64,000 nt of DNA from JBCDCB01 sp039182735 (lineage in GTDB: Bacteria; Planctomycetota; Phycisphaerae; Phycisphaerales; UBA1924), in assembly GCA_039182735.1 (NCBI GenBank), contig JBCDCB010000011.1, forward strand, positions 3,407-67,406. The letters run 5' to 3'. Under the pieces are notes generated by a model. The model saw nothing but the letters and a program-made list of their open reading frames with translations, made no database searches and was not told the origin of the DNA. How positions within the stretch are numbered: position 1 is the first letter of the stretch; the number at the start of each line of letters is the position of its first letter. Of the stretch, positions 35,934 to 45,637 are shown in pieces. Both the position numbers and the translations under genes were made by a program.

Positions 35934-38900
35934 GCGCGCTGGCCGCGTTCGGCGTGCGGAAACCGACGGTCGCCAACCTCGTGATGTACGCGATCCTCGC
36001 GGCGGGGATTCTCTTCGGGCTCGGCCTTCGGCGGGAGTTCTTCCCGGAGGTGCGCCCGACCGTGGTGAACGTGACGGCGCCGTACCCGGGTGCCGCACCG
36101 GATGAAGTCGAAGAGTCGCTCGCGACGAAGATCGAGGACCGTGTCGCGGATCTCGATGACGTCAAGGAAGTCAACACGGTTGTATCGGAGGGGCTCGCGA
36201 GCATCTCGATCGAGTTCGAAGAGGGCGTGGATATCACGGAGAGTCTCTTCGAGGTGAAGCGCGAGATGGACGCGCTGCAGGATTTGCCGGACGAATCGGA
36301 CCGGATCACGGTCGATACGTTCGAGGCGAACCTGCCCGTGATCGTCCTCTCGCTCGCGGGCGATGAAGACGAACGCAGCATGAAGGAGGCAATTCGCGCG
36401 ATCCGCGAGGACCTGCGTTCGCTGCCGGGCATGGGCGACGTCGCAATCAGCGGCGTGCGCACGGACGAGCTGCGCGTGGAGGTCGATCCCAACGCGTTGC
36501 TGCAGCACGGGCTGAGCATCCCGCTGATCAGCGACAAGATCCGCCAGGAGATGGTGGAACTCCCAGGTGGGTCGGTGCGCACGCCGACACTCAACAGCGC
36601 GGTGCGCACGCTGGGGGCGGAGGAGCGCGCCGAGGCCGTGCGGGAGATCATCGTCAAGGCGTCGCCGGGCGGGCAGGTCCTGCGTGTGCGGGACATCGCG
36701 GATGTGCGCGAGACCTTCGAAGATGTCGATACGCGTGAACGGATCAACGGCAAGCCGGCGGTGTCACTGACGGTCTACAAGAAGGGCGATCAGGACGCGG
36801 TCGCGATGTCGGAGATGGTGAAGGCGTACGTCGCGGGACGGAACCGGGCATCGATCGAGCCGACGCTGATGGAGCGCGTGCTCGCGCTGGTGCGGAAACC
36901 GGACGACACGTCGCCCGTGTCGCCTCGCCTGGAGGCGTACGAACTGGGGCTGTCGAGGCCGAGCGATCTGTCCGGCGAACTGGTGCTCTCGACAGACCTC
37001 GCGCGGTTCATCGTTGGGCGGCTCGACCTGCTGTCGCGCAACGCCGGCATGGGTCTGGTGCTGGTGCTCGTCACGCTGGTCCTGCTGCTGAACCTGCGTG
37101 TGGCGTTCTGGGTGGCGCTGGGGCTGCTCATTGCGATCGTGGGCACGCTGGCCGTCATGCGCCTGACCGGCATCACGCTGAACCTGCTGACGATGTTCGG
37201 CCTGATCATCGTGATCGGTCTGCTCGTGGACGATGCGATCGTGGTCGCGGAGAACATCAGTCGGCGTCACGAAGAGGGCGAGTCGGCGAGCGAGTCGGCG
37301 ATCGAGGGCACGAGGCAGGTGAACTGGCCGGTCGTGAGCACGGTGCTGACGACAATCGCGGCGTTCATGCCGCTGGGGCTGCTGAACGGACAGATCGGCG
37401 ACCTGCTGGGCGTGCTGCCGCTGGTGGTGATGTGCGCACTGGCGGTGTCGCTGGTGGAGTGTTTGTTCATCCTGCCGGCGCACATGGCGCACTCGCTGAA
37501 AGCGATGGATGCGCGGGCGTCGCGCCCGCCGGGCTGGGGCTCGCGTCTTGGCGCTCGGATGGAACGCGGGCGCAAGTGGCTCTTCGAAGACACGATCATC
37601 CCGGCGTACGACAGGTCGCTGCGCTGGGCGCTCGGGCATCGATACCTCACGCTCTCGATCGCGATCTCGCTGGTCATCGCGTCGGCGGGCATGGTCGCGG
37701 GCGGACGCGTGCCGTTCCTGTTCATTGACTCGTCGGACGCGGAGACGGTGAACGCCGAGCTGCGGATGCCGATCGGCACGCCGGCGAGTGAAACGGACGC
37801 GATCATCCGCCAGATCGAGGCGGCGTCGCAGGCGCAACCGGAGGTTTCCTCGGTGTTCTCCGGCGTCGGTTCGATCTCGAGTCTGGAGGGCGGGAGCACG
37901 ACGGCATCGAGCCACATCGGCCAGGTCATCCTCGAGCTCGTGCCGGTCGAGGAACGCGACCGCTCCAGCGAAGAGGTGATCTTCTCGATCCGGGAAGCGC
38001 TCGGGGAGTTGCCCGGCGTGAAGTCGCTCGCCTTCGCGGAGATCGGGGGCGGGCCCGAGGGGCCGGCGGTATCGCTGGGCATCGTCGGAGAATCGACCGA
38101 ACGGCTGGCCGCCGCCGCGGACCTGCTCAAGCACGAGCTGAACACGTTCGATGGTGTCTTCAACGTGACCGATGACTTCGAGAGCGGTCGGCGGGAGGTT
38201 CGTTTCCGCCTGAAGCCCGGCGCCGATGAACTCGGCTTCACGACGGAGAACATCGCGCGTCAGGTGCGGGGTGCGGTCTTCGGACTCGAAGCGCACACGT
38301 TTGCGGGTGATCGCGAGGACATCGACGTGCGGGTGACGTATCCCGAGTCGTGGCGGCGGAGCGTCGCGGCGATCGAGGGCATGCACGTTTTCACGCCCAG
38401 CGGGCAGCCGGTGCCCCTGGGTGAGGTGGTGTTCGTTGAAGAGGCCGACGGGTACGCGACCATCCGTCGCCTCGATCGCGAGCGCATCATCACGGTGTCG
38501 GCGGAGGTCGATCCGGCGGTCAACAACCCCGAGGACGTGGCGAACTCGCTGGGGCCGGCGATCGAGCGGGTGATGCGTGAGAACCCTGGCGTGCGCATCG
38601 TGTCGCGTGGGCGACAGAAGGACATGGCCGAGTCGTTCGAGAGTCTGCCGCTGGGGATGGCGACGGCGATCGGGCTGATCTACGTGATCCTCGCGTGGTT
38701 GTTTGCGAGCTACACGCAGCCTTTGGCGGTGCTGTCGGCTGTGCCCTTCGCGACGATCGGGATGATCTGGGGTCACTACCTGCTCGGGTTCGACATGACG
38801 TTCCTGTCGCTGATCGGCTTCATCGCGCTGACAGGCGTGGTCGTGAACGACTCGCTGATCCTGATGGAGTTCTACAACGAGCGGCGACGCGAGGGCGACG

Positions 38901-39160
38901 CGGTGTACGACGCGCTGGTGATCGCCGGTCGGGCGCGTGTGCGCGCGATCCTGCTGACAACGATCACGACGGTCTTCGGCCTGCTGCCGCTGATGCTGGA
39001 GCAGTCGTTCCAGGCTCGGTTCCTGATCCCGATGGCGATCACGATTTCGTGCGGGCTGCTGTCGGCGACGCTGATCATCCTGATCGTGCTGCCGTGCATC
39101 CTGATGATCTTCGAAGATGCGCGCCGGGCGGTTCGATGGGTGGTGTCGGGCTCTTCGTGA
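35930..39160 (+). CDS. RND-family efflux transporter (AcrB-type inner-membrane pump)
   Basis: 1076-residue proton-driven exporter. It has the RND topology: an N-terminal helix (VANLVMYAILAAGILFGLGL), a large periplasmic loop, TM2-6, a second loop from about residue 590, and TM8-12 at the end. In TM4 the proton-relay motif reads VIGLLVDDAIVVAENI with the paired aspartates. FVTARF-type adaptor and pump are co-translated (GTGA). The periplasmic pore domain sequences diverge from AcrB, so substrate type cannot be read. No TolC homologue is in the window. Confidence 0.93.
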   Translation: MSALAAFGVRKPTVANLVMYAILAAGILFGLGLRREFFPEVRPTVVNVTAPYPGAAPDEVEESLATKIEDRVADLDDVKEVNTVVSEGLASISIEFEEGVDITESLFEVKREMDALQDLPDESDRITVDTFEANLPVIVLSLAGDEDERSMKEAIRAIREDLRSLPGMGDVAISGVRTDELRVEVDPNALLQHGLSIPLISDKIRQEMVELPGGSVRTPTLNSAVRTLGAEERAEAVREIIVKASPGGQVLRVRDIADVRETFEDVDTRERINGKPAVSLTVYKKGDQDAVAMSEMVKAYVAGRNRASIEPTLMERVLALVRKPDDTSPVSPRLEAYELGLSRPSDLSGELVLSTDLARFIVGRLDLLSRNAGMGLVLVLVTLVLLLNLRVAFWVALGLLIAIVGTLAVMRLTGITLNLLTMFGLIIVIGLLVDDAIVVAENISRRHEEGESASESAIEGTRQVNWPVVSTVLTTIAAFMPLGLLNGQIGDLLGVLPLVVMCALAVSLVECLFILPAHMAHSLKAMDARASRPPGWGSRLGARMERGRKWLFEDTIIPAYDRSLRWALGHRYLTLSIAISLVIASAGMVAGGRVPFLFIDSSDAETVNAELRMPIGTPASETDAIIRQIEAASQAQPEVSSVFSGVGSISSLEGGSTTASSHIGQVILELVPVEERDRSSEEVIFSIREALGELPGVKSLAFAEIGGGPEGPAVSLGIVGESTERLAAAADLLKHELNTFDGVFNVTDDFESGRREVRFRLKPGADELGFTTENIARQVRGAVFGLEAHTFAGDREDIDVRVTYPESWRRSVAAIEGMHVFTPSGQPVPLGEVVFVEEADGYATIRRLDRERIITVSAEVDPAVNNPEDVANSLGPAIERVMRENPGVRIVSRGRQKDMAESFESLPLGMATAIGLIYVILAWLFASYTQPLAVLSAVPFATIGMIWGHYLLGFDMTFLSLIGFIALTGVVVNDSLILMEFYNERRREGDAVYDALVIAGRARVRAILLTTITTVFGLLPLMLEQSFQARFLIPMAITISCGLLSATLIILIVLPCILMIFEDARRAVRWVVSGSS

Positions 39161-39169
39161 GGCCGTGGG

Positions 39170-39400
39170 CTACGCCGCCGCGCGAGTAGCCCGGAGTTCG
39201 AACTGGTATCGCGCGGTATTCTCGACGTGCCTGCCCTTGGCGCGGAGGTTGTCGATGGCCGTTCGCACGGCACGTTCCTCGCACTTGAGTCGTCGTGCGG
39301 CCTCCGGAACGCGAACGGGGCCGGCGAAGAGCATCGCGAGGACTTTGGCGGGCGACGATCCCGGCTGCGGGATCACGACACTCTGTCGTTGGTGCTTCAT
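39170..39400 (-). CDS. Small winged-helix/HTH-like protein
   Basis: 76 residues from ATG 39400. The middle (SPAKVLAMLFAGPVRVPEAARRLKCEERAVRTAIDNLRAKGRHV) has the spacing of a helix-turn-helix with a short wing-like end. Codon use matches its neighbours. It is convergent with the RND pump, 9 bases away. Not assigned to a named family; similar short HTH proteins occur in phages and planctomycetes (general knowledge, not checked). A longer in-frame start at 39451 exists but gives an implausible basic extension. Confidence 0.55.
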   Translation of the reverse strand: MKHQRQSVVIPQPGSSPAKVLAMLFAGPVRVPEAARRLKCEERAVRTAIDNLRAKGRHVENTARYQFELRATRAAA

Positions 39401-39530
39401 GTTCGTTTGGTCGGCACGACACCGCCGGATCTGCGGTGCATTCCGCTGCATCTCGACGAATCCCCCGTGACAAACACGGGTATACCATGGCGTCCACAGT
39501 TACCGAACGCCTACCGATGGGAAGCCACGC

Positions 39531-41570
39531 ATGCGACAAGTCCTGCTCGCCGTTTCAACCGTGTTCCTTGTGAGTTTCCTGGCATCGTCGGCCTTCGCGA
39601 AGCGTGGCGAGTTGATCCCGCGCGAGGTGATCTTTGGGAACCCGGAGCGGGCCTCGCCCGTGATCAGCCACGATGGGCGAACCCTCGCGTGGCTGCAGCC
39701 GCTGGACGGGGTGCTGAATGTTTGGGTCGCGCCCGTGGACGACCTGACGAAGGCGCGGGCGATCACGAAGGACACGCACCGCGGGATCCGCAGCTTCTTC
39801 TGGGCCTACGACGGACAGCACATCCTCTACATCCAGGACAAGGGCGGCGACGAGAACTGGCGCATCTACTCGGTGGACGTCGAGAGCGGCGATGAGAAGG
39901 ACCTCACGCCGTTCGAGGGTGTGCGCGCGAACATCGAAGGCGTCTCGCACCTCCGCCCTAAGCAGATCCTGATCGGGCTCAACGATCGCAACCCCCAGTT
40001 CCACGACCTGCACTTGCTGAACATCGACAACGGTGACCTCACGCTGGTGATGGAGAATCCGGGCGTGATCGGGGGCGACGCCGTACAGGGCTGGGTGACC
40101 GACGACCGGTACAACGTGCGCTACGCGGTGACGGCGACGCCGGACGGCGGCTCGGCGCTGCTGTCGCAGAGCAATGACTCGTGGGAGACGTTCCAGACGA
40201 TCCCGATGGAAGACGACCTCGGCAGCTCGCCTGTCGGGTTCGACGCGGACGGACGGAAGCTCTACATGCGTGACTCGCGCAAGCGGAGCACCGCGGCGCT
40301 TGTCGAGATCGACACGCAGACGGGCCGCGTCGCGACGATCGCGAAGGACGCGGATGCCGACATCATCGGCGTCATGTCGCACCCGCTCACCAACGAGGTG
40401 CAGGCGGTGATTTCGAACTACGACCGCCAGCGCTGGCAGTTCTTCGACCGCGAGGTCGAGCGGGACATTGAGCGGCTGCGCGAGCTCGGCGACGGTGACA
40501 TCAGCATCACGAGCCGGACGCTCGACGACACGCGTTGGGTCGTCGCGATGATCGACGACGACGGGCCGGTGCGGTACTACCTGTACGACCGCGAGACGCA
40601 GGAGCCGAGCATGCTCTTCGTGAACCGCCCCGAGCTCGAGGGGCGGAACCTCGCGAAGATGCACCCGGTGAAGATCAAGTCTCGCGACGGGCTGACGCTG
40701 GTGAGCTACCTGACGCTGCCGACGTGGGCGGACGAGGACGAGAACGGTCGCCCGGACGCGTCGCCGCTGCCGATGATGCTGTGGGTGCACGGCGGGCCGT
40801 GGGCGCGCGATTCGTGGGGCTACAACTCGATCCACCAGTGGCTTGCGAACCGCGGGTACGCGGTGCTGTCGGTGAACTTCCGCGGCTCGACGGGGTTCGG
40901 GAAGGCGTTCGTGAACGCCGGCAACAAGCAGTGGTCCAAGACGATGCACGACGATCTCATCGACGCGGTCGATTGGGCGATCGAAGAGGGCATCGCCGAT
41001 CCGGATCTCGTCGCGATCGGCGGCGGGTCCTATGGCGGCTACGCAACGCTGGCCGGGCTGACGTTTACACCCGAGAAGTTCGCGTGCGGCGTGGACATCG
41101 TCGGGCCGTCGAACCTCATCACGCTGCTGAACACGATTCCGCCCTACTGGCTCCCGGCGAAGAACTTCTTCAAGGCGCGGATGGGTGACATCGAGACGCC
41201 CGAGGGACGCATCGCGCTGCGCAACGCGTCGCCGCTGACGCATGTCGATGAGATCATCAAGCCGCTGCTGATCGGCCAGGGGGCGAACGACCCGCGCGTG
41301 AAGCAGGCCGAGAGCGATCAGATCGTCGAGGCGATGAACGAGAAGAACATCCCGGTGACGTACGTGCTGTACCCAGATGAGGGGCATGGCTTTGCGCGTC
41401 CGGAGAACCGAATGTCGTTCTACGCGGTCGCCGAGGCGTTCCTGGCGCAGCACCTCGGTGGCGAGTACGAGGAAATAGGCGACGACTTCGACGGCTCCAC
41501 GATCGAGGTGCCCGCGGGCGCTGACCAGGTGCCGGGCGTGAGCGGGGCGCTCGACACGATGTCGCGTTGA
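39531..41570 (+). CDS. S9-family prolyl oligopeptidase-like serine peptidase (exported)
   Basis: 679 residues. An N-terminal signal peptide (VLLAVSTVFLVSFLASSAFA-like) precedes a beta-propeller region (about 30-410) and an alpha/beta-hydrolase domain. The catalytic triad can be read: Ser500 in GGGSYGGYATL, Asp587 in QGANDPRV, and His619 in DEGHGFARPEN. HGGPWARDSWGYNS is the oxyanion segment. Most like dipeptidyl/acylaminoacyl peptidases. It probably acts in the periplasm on peptides. The stop overlaps the start of the HAD gene. Confidence 0.93.
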   Translation: MRQVLLAVSTVFLVSFLASSAFAKRGELIPREVIFGNPERASPVISHDGRTLAWLQPLDGVLNVWVAPVDDLTKARAITKDTHRGIRSFFWAYDGQHILYIQDKGGDENWRIYSVDVESGDEKDLTPFEGVRANIEGVSHLRPKQILIGLNDRNPQFHDLHLLNIDNGDLTLVMENPGVIGGDAVQGWVTDDRYNVRYAVTATPDGGSALLSQSNDSWETFQTIPMEDDLGSSPVGFDADGRKLYMRDSRKRSTAALVEIDTQTGRVATIAKDADADIIGVMSHPLTNEVQAVISNYDRQRWQFFDREVERDIERLRELGDGDISITSRTLDDTRWVVAMIDDDGPVRYYLYDRETQEPSMLFVNRPELEGRNLAKMHPVKIKSRDGLTLVSYLTLPTWADEDENGRPDASPLPMMLWVHGGPWARDSWGYNSIHQWLANRGYAVLSVNFRGSTGFGKAFVNAGNKQWSKTMHDDLIDAVDWAIEEGIADPDLVAIGGGSYGGYATLAGLTFTPEKFACGVDIVGPSNLITLLNTIPPYWLPAKNFFKARMGDIETPEGRIALRNASPLTHVDEIIKPLLIGQGANDPRVKQAESDQIVEAMNEKNIPVTYVLYPDEGHGFARPENRMSFYAVAEAFLAQHLGGEYEEIGDDFDGSTIEVPAGADQVPGVSGALDTMSR

Positions 41571-42268
41571 TGGCGGCGGCTGCGCTGCCGGCGGCGGTGA
41601 TCTTCGACATGGACGGAGTGCTCGTGGACTCGTACCACGCGCACTTCGTCTCGTGGCGAGAGACCGCGCAGCACGGGGGCGTCGCGTTCGACGAGCAGAC
41701 TTTCGCGCGCACGTTTGGCAAGACGTCGCGTGCGATCATCCGCGAGGTCTGGCCGAGCGGCGAGGTGTTGCCCGACGAAGCGATCCGAGCGATCGATGAA
41801 CGCAAGGAAGCGGCGTACCGCGCGATTATTGAGCGCGAGTTCCCCGCGATGCCCGGCGCGATTGGGCTCATCGACGCGCTCGCGGCGCTGCGGGTGCCGA
41901 TGGCGGTTGGCTCATCGGGCCCGGCGGAGAACGTCGCCGCGGCGCTTCGTGGGTTGGAGCGCGCCCCAGCCTTCGCCGCGACGGTCACGGGCATGGACGT
42001 GGTGAACGGGAAGCCGGATCCCGAGGTTTTCTTGCTGGCGGCGGAGCGGCTGGGTGTTGAGCACGAGTCGTGCGTCGTGATCGAGGACGCGCCGCACGGC
42101 GTCGAGGCTGCGCGACGCGCGAACATGGGATGCGTCGCGTTCGCAAGCACCGGGCATGAGCGTGGCGACTTCCGCGCGCACGAAGACGACGCGCGGGTGC
42201 GCGTCGTCGATTCGTTGGATGCGTTGACAATCCCGCTGCTGTGCGAGCTCACCGCGTTGAGCGGTTAG
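41570..42268 (+). CDS. HAD-superfamily phosphatase (beta-phosphoglucomutase-like)
   Basis: 232 residues, class IA HAD hydrolase with an alpha-helical cap. Motif I is DMDGVLVDS, motif II VGSSGPAEN, motif III Lys lies in VNGKPDPEVF, and motif IV is VIEDAPHGVEAA. The length and cap resemble the beta-phosphoglucomutase and phosphoglycolate phosphatase groups. The substrate is not determined. ATG overlaps the TGA of the S9 peptidase. Its stop overlaps that of the convergent dockerin gene by 3 bases. Confidence 0.9.
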   Translation: MAAAALPAAVIFDMDGVLVDSYHAHFVSWRETAQHGGVAFDEQTFARTFGKTSRAIIREVWPSGEVLPDEAIRAIDERKEAAYRAIIEREFPAMPGAIGLIDALAALRVPMAVGSSGPAENVAAALRGLERAPAFAATVTGMDVVNGKPDPEVFLLAAERLGVEHESCVVIEDAPHGVEAARRANMGCVAFASTGHERGDFRAHEDDARVRVVDSLDALTIPLLCELTALSG

Positions 42269-43092
42269 CCGCAGAGCGTTCCGAGGTTGCTCACCGCGAA
42301 GGTGATGTCGGCGGTGGTGGTTTCGCCGTCGCCGTTGACGTCGCCCGGCGTGCCGCTGGCGCCGGGAGCGCCGGCTCCGAGGTTGCTGACGATGAACGTG
42401 ATATCAGCGGTGGTAGTTTCGCCATCGCCGTTGGCGTCGCCGGGGCAGGCATTCTCGGCGTCGATCTGCGCCTGCATGAAGGCCTCGGCGGCGTCGATCT
42501 CCGCCTGATCGACTGTCCCACTTACGAACAAAATGAAGACCGGGAGCGAGGGCTCGACACCGGCGGCATTGATCGCGATCTCCCACTGCAGCAGGAAGAT
42601 GCCCTGCTCGAAGGGGTTCTCGAGCTCGAAGAGCACGTGGGCGTGGGCGGACCCGTCGCCCGACACCTGCTCGAACGGGAACCCGCCGACGACCTCATCG
42701 GCAACGGTGGGCGTGGCCACGCTGCTCGTGAAGAGCTTGATGAACATGCGGGTCGAGGCGATGTCCTCGAAGTCCTCGTTCGACGGGTTCCACACACGCA
42801 GCGCGTCGAGCACGTTGAACGAAAGGAGCGCGCCGGCGGGGAGGTCGTTGTCGAAGGCGTTGAATCCGGGATTGATGGTTTCGCCGGGGTCGCCGCCGTC
42901 ACCCATGGCCTGGGTGAAGAGGCGGATCTCGTACTGCGGGGGCTGACCGGGGTTGAAGAAGTCACCGGTTCCGGTACGGAGTCGCTGCATGCCGTTGTCG
43001 TCGAACGACTGCACCTGGATGTCCTGGTGCTGGGCGGCGGCGGGGATGGCGAGAACGAGGGAGGCAATGGACGCGAGCAGTGCGTTTCGCAT
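42265..43092 (-). CDS. Exported dockerin-tailed protein
   Basis: 275 residues. The signal peptide is ALLASIASLVLAIPAAAQ. A beta-rich domain of about 180 residues follows (LLSFNVLDALRVWNPSN, FIKLFTSS, HVLFELENPFEQGIFLLQWEI); no named family. Two dockerin repeats (GDANGDGETTTADITFIV, GDVNGDGETTTADITFAV) finish the protein with NLGTLCG. It resembles the neighbouring PEP-CTERM protein in the domain AGFN/SFN...REW/RVWN...F. Probably surface-displayed. Confidence 0.82.
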   Translation of the reverse strand: MRNALLASIASLVLAIPAAAQHQDIQVQSFDDNGMQRLRTGTGDFFNPGQPPQYEIRLFTQAMGDGGDPGETINPGFNAFDNDLPAGALLSFNVLDALRVWNPSNEDFEDIASTRMFIKLFTSSVATPTVADEVVGGFPFEQVSGDGSAHAHVLFELENPFEQGIFLLQWEIAINAAGVEPSLPVFILFVSGTVDQAEIDAAEAFMQAQIDAENACPGDANGDGETTTADITFIVSNLGAGAPGASGTPGDVNGDGETTTADITFAVSNLGTLCG

Positions 43093-43200
43093 GGGGAGAG
43101 TCTCCTTCGGATTGAAAGACGCCGATCGGCGGGTGAGACCGACCGGCGCGATGCGGACCTTACCAAGATCCGTGGGGTACGAGATGCTGTGTCTACACGA

Positions 43201-43926
43201 TCAGCGCTTGCGGCGGATCGCGGCGATGCCGGCAAGACCGAGGACCGCGGCGGCACCGGGCGCCGGGACGAGCACGTTGGTGGCGTACTCAACGGCGGCT
43301 TCGATTTCTTCTTCGAACTGCTCGTCGGTGCCGAAGGTTCCGCCTTCGTTGTAGCCGAGCACGATGAAGAACTCATCGGAGTTGGCGACACCGGGGGTCG
43401 TGGTGGTGGCTTCGAGCGCGAGGATGTAGATGCCGTCGGCGGGCATGTCGAGGACGAAAGTGGGGTGATCGTCGAAGAAGCCGGTGGCGTCGGCCTCGAT
43501 GAAGTTGAAGCCGGCGGTGAAGCCACCGGGCGACGACGGCGTGGTGGCCGAAGCACCGCTGAGGTCGAGTTCCTCAAAGATGGTGATGGTGTTGCTCGAG
43601 AAGTCTGCGGTCTGGTTGGTGACGTTCCACTCGCGGAGCTGGTTGGTCAGGTTGAAGCCCGCGATGGTGCCGGGAGGGAGCTGCTCGGTGAAGAAGCCGG
43701 GCTCGTCCGCGACGTTGGCGGGGAAGAGCTCGCCGAACTCGGCCTCGTGCACGAGCACGTCGGGGGTGAAGGTGACGGGGGTGGTGCCCTTGTCTGCGGT
43801 CCCGATTTCGATCTTGCTCGGGTTGGCAGGATCGTCGAACGAGATCCAGACGTCGAGATCGCCAGCAAAGGCGAACGACGAGGTCATCAGGGTCAGGGCC
43901 GTGGCGGAAGCAATCGAACGGATCAT
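43201..43926 (-). CDS. PEP-CTERM-sorted exported protein, paralogue of the dockerin neighbour
   Basis: 241 residues from ATG 43926, which follows GGAGGATAG. The signal peptide is SIASATALTLMTSSFAFA. The body contains AGFNLTNQLREWNVTNQTADFSS and DGIYILALEATTTTPG, close in layout to the preceding gene. The end, VPAPGAAAVLGLAGIAAIRRKR, is a PEP-CTERM exosortase signal. Function unknown. An ATG five codons upstream is possible but leaves a worse ribosome site. Confidence 0.82.
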   Translation of the reverse strand: MIRSIASATALTLMTSSFAFAGDLDVWISFDDPANPSKIEIGTADKGTTPVTFTPDVLVHEAEFGELFPANVADEPGFFTEQLPPGTIAGFNLTNQLREWNVTNQTADFSSNTITIFEELDLSGASATTPSSPGGFTAGFNFIEADATGFFDDHPTFVLDMPADGIYILALEATTTTPGVANSDEFFIVLGYNEGGTFGTDEQFEEEIEAAVEYATNVLVPAPGAAAVLGLAGIAAIRRKR

Positions 43927-43944
43927 CTCTCTATCCTCCAAGAG

Positions 43945-44763
43945 TTACGGACGAATGTGTTTCGGATCAAAGCTGTTGAGCAGCGGGCCTTCGTATACGT
44001 CGATGAACATCTCGTTGGCGACGTGCCCGTCGAGATAGGCGTAGTGTGACCGCGCCATGCGCGAAGCCTGCACAACGGTCCCGCCGGGATCGATCAGCGA
44101 ACGGTCTCCGCCGTGCGCATCGAGTTGGATCATGCGAGCGGCGCGGCGAGCAGCGCGGTCGGGGTTCGCGAGCGAACCCTCGCCCCACGTAGCGGTGTGG
44201 ATATGGTCAGAGCCGGCGAAGTCGCCCTCGTACGCCATGATGACCCACTGGATCGTGAGCATCGGCGCCGGCAGTCGCCAGAGGTTGTCGAACGTGGGGC
44301 GGCTGGGCTGCGACGGGATAAAGGGCGGGTCGGGCGTGATCCACTCGTTGAGCCCGTAGGACGTCACGCGGAGACGATCGACGGACCCCGGAACGAACTC
44401 CCCGCTGCCGCCCTGATCGATCGGCCAGTGCGGCGAGTTATCTGCTGGCGAGCGCAGCACGTACGGCGTGTCGTAGTACTCGCGGAGCGCGAAGACCCAC
44501 GTCTTGTCCGTATCGACAGGGTTGGGTGAGCCGTGCGGGAAGCCGTAATCGATCAGCTGACCGTCGGCGTCGTTGGCGTAGAGGATCTGCGCGGTGACGA
44601 GCTGCCGCATGTTCGAAGCGCACTGCGCACGCTGGGCGGAGGCCCGGGCGGTCCCGAGGGCGGGCAACAGGATCCCGATCAGCACCGCGATCACGGCGAT
44701 GACGATGAGCAGCTCGATGAGCGTGAAGCCTCGAGAATGATGTTGAGAGCCCATTTGCATCAC
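43945..44763 (-). CDS. Type II secretion-like pseudopilin with H-x9-DG C-terminus
   Basis: 272 residues. The short basic leader ends just before FTLIELLIVIAVIAVLIGILLPAL, a class III prepilin signal with Glu at position 5 of the mature protein. The C-terminal section has HYAYLDGHVANEMFIDVYEG, the DG-type motif of planctomycete pseudopilins. This is a substrate class for prepilin peptidases like the one at 233-1720. Start could be 44763, 44760 or 44754 (three ATGs in a row). Confidence 0.88.
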   Translation of the reverse strand: MMQMGSQHHSRGFTLIELLIVIAVIAVLIGILLPALGTARASAQRAQCASNMRQLVTAQILYANDADGQLIDYGFPHGSPNPVDTDKTWVFALREYYDTPYVLRSPADNSPHWPIDQGGSGEFVPGSVDRLRVTSYGLNEWITPDPPFIPSQPSRPTFDNLWRLPAPMLTIQWVIMAYEGDFAGSDHIHTATWGEGSLANPDRAARRAARMIQLDAHGGDRSLIDPGGTVVQASRMARSHYAYLDGHVANEMFIDVYEGPLLNSFDPKHIRP

Positions 44764-44910
44764 GGCTACGATAACGCGTTCTCACCACAAGTCCAGCCCG
44801 CGGATCAAGATTTGGGGGACCACAATCGGGATCGGGCCGCCGATCGCGGTGTTGGCGGCGGGCGATTGGGGTGCTACGCTCCGCGTTGCCGCTCAGGCGA
44901 GCGGTTGATC

Positions 44911-44984
44911 GGGCGTATAGCTCAGCTGGCTAGAGCGCTGTGTTCACACCGCAGAGGTCACTGGTTCGAGTCCAGTTACGCCCA
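44911..44984 (+). tRNA. tRNA-Val (anticodon CAC)
   Basis: 74-nt cloverleaf: acceptor GGGCGTA/TACGCCC, D stem GCTC/GAGC, anticodon stem CTGTG/CGCAG around loop TTCACAC, and T arm ACTGG-TTCGAGT-CCAGT. The loop gives anticodon CAC. CCA is not encoded. Mobile-element remnants lie immediately 3' of it. Confidence 0.95.
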
Positions 44985-44999
44985 CTTGATCCGCTAGAG

Positions 45000-45195
45000 A
45001 CACCTCGCATGGTGTCGCATGAGGCTGCACGGTTTCGTTTGCAGTCCGTGGCGCTGGGCCCCCTACTGGGCTGCGGCTGCGTGCCGCCCTCTGCGTGCGG
45101 GTGCTGAATCACTGGCGCTTTCTTGCCACGTGGTACGGGGATCGGGCTGAACCCGAGTTCGATCAGACGTCTCGCGTGCCATAAGGTGGCACGCA
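45000..45195 (-). pseudogene. Primase-polymerase-like remnant beside tRNA-Val
   Basis: From ATG 45195 the frame reads MRATLWHARRLIELGFSPIP then VPRGKKAPVI, an N-terminal prim-pol-like pattern (aromatic-Pro then GKKxP) seen in replication proteins of plasmids, phages and integrative elements. After about 30 residues it becomes low-complexity and continues only as antisense of the tRNA. No complete gene is present. It looks like the end of an excised or decayed element. The match is by pattern only. Confidence 0.35.
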
Positions 45196-45239
45196 TTGCG
45201 AGCTGACCTGCCCCCTCAACCCGGTCCACCTTGATGTAA

Positions 45240-45567
45240 GTCTCGGGACCTCGGAGGGCAGGTCAAGGACGGAATATCCGTTGAGGTCGAGGACGACGTC
45301 ATGCGCCGAGATTGTGATGCCTGTCGATCCGCTGACGACAACATTGCCCGTGAGGTAGTACGCACCGGGCGAGGTGATCGCCTGTGCGCCCGCGCTTGTC
45401 CCTGCTATGGACGAGCCGAGCGGCGTGCGCGGATTGATGAGTTCAAGCGTGCGTCCCGTCGGCTGGACAGGGCCGGCGGGCGGGTTCAGCGGGCCGGCGA
45501 GAAGCACGCTTCCGAGAATGACGATGGCTGATCCGGCGGCGATCGTCGGTGTATGTCTCTGCGTCAT
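45240..45567 (-). pseudogene. Truncated parallel beta-helix gene (N-terminus only)
   Basis: From ATG 45567 it has a signal peptide and then PPAGPVQPTGRTLELINPRTPLG...SPGAYYLTGNVVVSGSTGITISAHDVVLDLNGYSV. That matches the first 90 residues of the intact proteins at 48043 and 49375. The similarity ends near 45250 and the frame goes into unrelated sequence beside the tRNA. It is a 3'-truncated copy, likely broken by the event that left the primase-like remnant. Confidence 0.7.
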
Positions 45568-45637
45568 GGGATCTCGCTCCAAAATGACTGCGGGGGTGAA
45601 CCGTGCTCTGGGCCATGGGCGCGCACTGAGCGCGTGC

